DNA of 64,000 nucleotides. Origin: Tetramitus jugosus (lineage: Eukaryota > Heterolobosea > Eutetramitea > Acrasida > Vahlkampfiidae). How positions within the stretch are numbered: position 1 is the stretch's first letter; each line of letters starts with the position of its first letter. A program made the translations under genes and the position numbers. Where the stretch lies: contig OW569392.1 in assembly GCA_937625935.1 (NCBI GenBank), positions 124,001 to 188,000 on the forward strand, written 5' to 3'. Below the pieces are notes generated by a model that was given only the letters and a program-made list of their open reading frames with translations, ran no database searches and was not told where the DNA came from. This document shows, piece after piece, positions 62,289 to 64,000 of this stretch.

Positions 62289-64000
62289 CTAGCACTTTTG
62301 TTGCTGAGTCGTATCAGCATAAGTGCACAATGAGTAAACCTTGAAACCAGTGTTGATGGTCAAGAAGGAGCTATCACCACTATCCATCTCGACACCACCA
62401 TCCATAGGTACTTCGCCAAATGTATTCACAGGAGATTTCGACAAAACGTCATTAATGTTCCACAGCTTAACAGTACGATCATATGATCCACTGGCAACAA
62501 CGTTTGGTGCATAAGGAACAAGACACTTGACAGCATTCGAGTGACCATAGAGTGTTGACATGCATGACCATGAACCTCCACGAATTGAAGTAGATCTGTA
62601 ATCCCATAACTTGATAGTTTGATCCTTTGATCCACTCACAAGGACGTTATTGGAATAACATAAACTTAAGACTCCACTTTGATGTGCCTTTACACTCTTC
62701 GAAAGGCCAGTATTTCCAGCAGCGGATTGACTGATAGGTGCTCTCATATCATATGCCTTAATAACACCGTCGTAGGTACCGCAGTACAATAAGCCTTGCT
62801 CTGCGTGATAATACAGAGACAAAACAAATGATGTGTTCTCATACTTCAACAAGCATTTGCCCTTCTCTACGTCCCACATGCGCACAGAGCGATCACCACT
62901 ACCACTGAACAAGAATTGATCATTGGTGGAGCAGAGAACATTGATCCAATCAGTGTGACCGTTCAATGTCTTGACACATGTTTGCTTGTTCAGATCCCAG
63001 ATACGAATCTTGTGGTTGGTTGGTCCGTCTTTGGAACCACTGACCAAGTTTCTTCCGTGAGTGCACAAGGCACCAACCTTGCCCTCACATCCGTGCAAAA
63101 TAGCCTTGCAATCACCAGTTTCAAAGTCCCAGAGACGAATACTTGTATCGCCGGAACCACTGCAAATATATCCCTCTTGGGAGTGGAGAGCACTGACAAA
63201 GCGAGTGTGTCCCTTGAGTGACAGAGTACACACATCCTCCTCCAAATAAATATTGGTTCCAGTAGTGGAGTTTTGAATTGCAGAGTCAGTGTCCCAAACT
63301 TTGATACTTCCAACACCACCGCCAGCCAAGAGGAACAATCGACCATTGCTGCAGCTGCTACCGACCTCTACAGACGGCTTCAAAGGAGAAACAATGGCAT
63401 TGGAAGACGCAGCAGCAGCAACAGAAGGAGCAGAGTTGCTACCGTTGTTGCCAGTATTGCTGGCTGACAATTTGTTCATTGTTGGTGGAGTGTTGATGGT
63501 GATATTGGGAATAGTAGTGGAGGAGCCCATGGGTCCACCACCACTGCTACCACCAGCATTAGGATTCATCATCATGCCCATCATTGGTGAATGATGTTGG
63601 TTGTTGAGCATCTTATTGTTGTTCCTAGGTGAAATTTGATTTTCATGAGTGATACCAACAATGGATGAATAACCTCCGGAAGAAGGCTTCATCATGCTCG
63701 ACATGGACGCTCCTACAGAGTGGAATCCAGTACCTTCAACAGATGTTGGACTTCCGGCTCTGCTGCTGTGATTGCTGCGTGGTGGAGAAATTGTCTTATC
63801 ACAATTGTTCATGATGGAACCAATGTGCAACTCGTGAGTACCGACAAGAGAAGGACCCAACATCATTCCACCACCTCCCAATCCATTCATACTCTGGTTT
63901 GAAAATTGTTGTTGATGGTGAGAGAGATGGTGATGAGAGAGGTGATGATTATGATGGTGATGAGAGAGAGGTAGAGAGTGTGAAATGAGGTGTTGCTGAT
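62289..64000 (-). CDS. WD40 repeat protein (FBXW7/TRAF7-like propeller), 5' end outside window
   Basis: An open frame runs from the stop at 62289 to the window edge. The first in-window ATG is at 63890, but the His/Gln/Ser-rich frame continues upstream without a stop, so the true start may lie beyond 64000. The N-terminal 175 residues are Gly/Ser/Asn/Met-rich. The following part forms seven WD40 repeats, for example SLKGHTRFVSALHSQEGYIC, GSGDTSIRLWDFETGDC, LNGHTDWINVLC, SGSKDQTIKLWDY and ASGSYDRTVKLWNI. The short-linker propeller style is like FBXW7/TRAF7, but no F-box or RING is seen in the visible part. Role: a protein-interaction scaffold of unknown target. Confidence 0.85.
   Translation of the reverse strand, partial: QQHLISHSLPLSHHHHNHHLSHHHLSHHQQQFSNQSMNGLGGGGMMLGPSLVGTHELHIGSIMNNCDKTISPPRSNHSSRAGSPTSVEGTGFHSVGASMSSMMKPSSGGYSSIVGITHENQISPRNNNKMLNNQHHSPMMGMMMNPNAGGSSGGGPMGSSTTIPNITINTPPTMNKLSASNTGNNGSNSAPSVAAAASSNAIVSPLKPSVEVGSSCSNGRLFLLAGGGVGSIKVWDTDSAIQNSTTGTNIYLEEDVCTLSLKGHTRFVSALHSQEGYICSGSGDTSIRLWDFETGDCKAILHGCEGKVGALCTHGRNLVSGSKDGPTNHKIRIWDLNKQTCVKTLNGHTDWINVLCSTNDQFLFSGSGDRSVRMWDVEKGKCLLKYENTSFVLSLYYHAEQGLLYCGTYDGVIKAYDMRAPISQSAAGNTGLSKSVKAHQSGVLSLCYSNNVLVSGSKDQTIKLWDYRSTSIRGGSWSCMSTLYGHSNAVKCLVPYAPNVVASGSYDRTVKLWNINDVLSKSPVNTFGEVPMDGGVEMDSGDSSFLTINTGFKVYSLCTYADTTQQQKC

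Overview
This is nuclear DNA of a protist. The genes are closely packed on both strands. Eight protein genes carry one to three short GT-AG introns of 58-129 bp, and many coding regions contain Gln/Asn/Ser/His-rich low-complexity tracts. Ciliary genes (PF20/SPAG16, an EFHC1/Rib72-type DM10 protein, BBIP1) and a TTLL12-type protein sit beside an RNF213-type giant E3 ligase. A heterolobosean amoeboflagellate (Naegleria-like) is the best guess. This is inferred from gene content and style and is not proven.

Layout. 1-3434: an F-box/LRR-type pseudogene remnant, then a nested pile of poly(A)-tailed retroelements (R0, R1, R2) ending just upstream of tRNA-Ser(AGA). 3435-14907: metabolic and unknown genes (NmrA-like protein, nucleoside hydrolase, PPR-like protein, small secreted protein, Sel1-repeat protein, F-box-like protein, mitochondrial-type unknown, Q/H-rich regulator-like protein). 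14934-29204: one uninterrupted 14.3 kb reading frame for an RNF213-type AAA+/RING/RZ E3 ligase. 29538-32944: two identical 5S rRNA genes in inverted orientation around a decayed actin pseudogene, then uracil-DNA glycosylase and a truncated 5S copy. 33067-44743: PF20/SPAG16, ribosomal protein eL37, an F-box/SPRY protein, BBIP1, a NudC/CS-domain protein, an EFHC1-type protein and an M16-type peptidase homologue without the zinc motif. 44869-47768: a frameshifted F-box/LRR pseudogene, tRNA-Ile(AAT) and a second retroelement pile (R4, R5, R6). 47934-57595: a four-TM protein, an SBP2-like L7Ae protein, an EF-hand protein, RACK1, a TRAP-like phosphatase and a TTLL12 homologue. 57596-60128: gene relics and retroelement R3 upstream of tRNA-Gln(TTG). 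60129-64000: a sparse stretch, a small secreted Cys-rich protein, an unknown acidic protein and a WD40 protein cut by the window edge.

The most unusual content is the retroelement family. Complete copies are about 0.4 or 1.3-1.4 kb. They end in poly(A), have 14-18 bp target-site duplications (TSDs), and encode only an ORF1-like protein: two possible RNA-binding folds plus a coiled coil, or in R4 a different 96-residue basic protein. All three tRNA genes in the window carry such elements. The tRNA-side edge of the TSD lies 28-40 bp upstream of the tRNA 5' end, and the element 5' end always faces the tRNA. At two loci a younger copy has entered the boundary of an older copy at the same distance. 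This resembles the tRNA-gene-targeted TRE5 elements of Dictyostelium, but no reverse transcriptase is present in the window.
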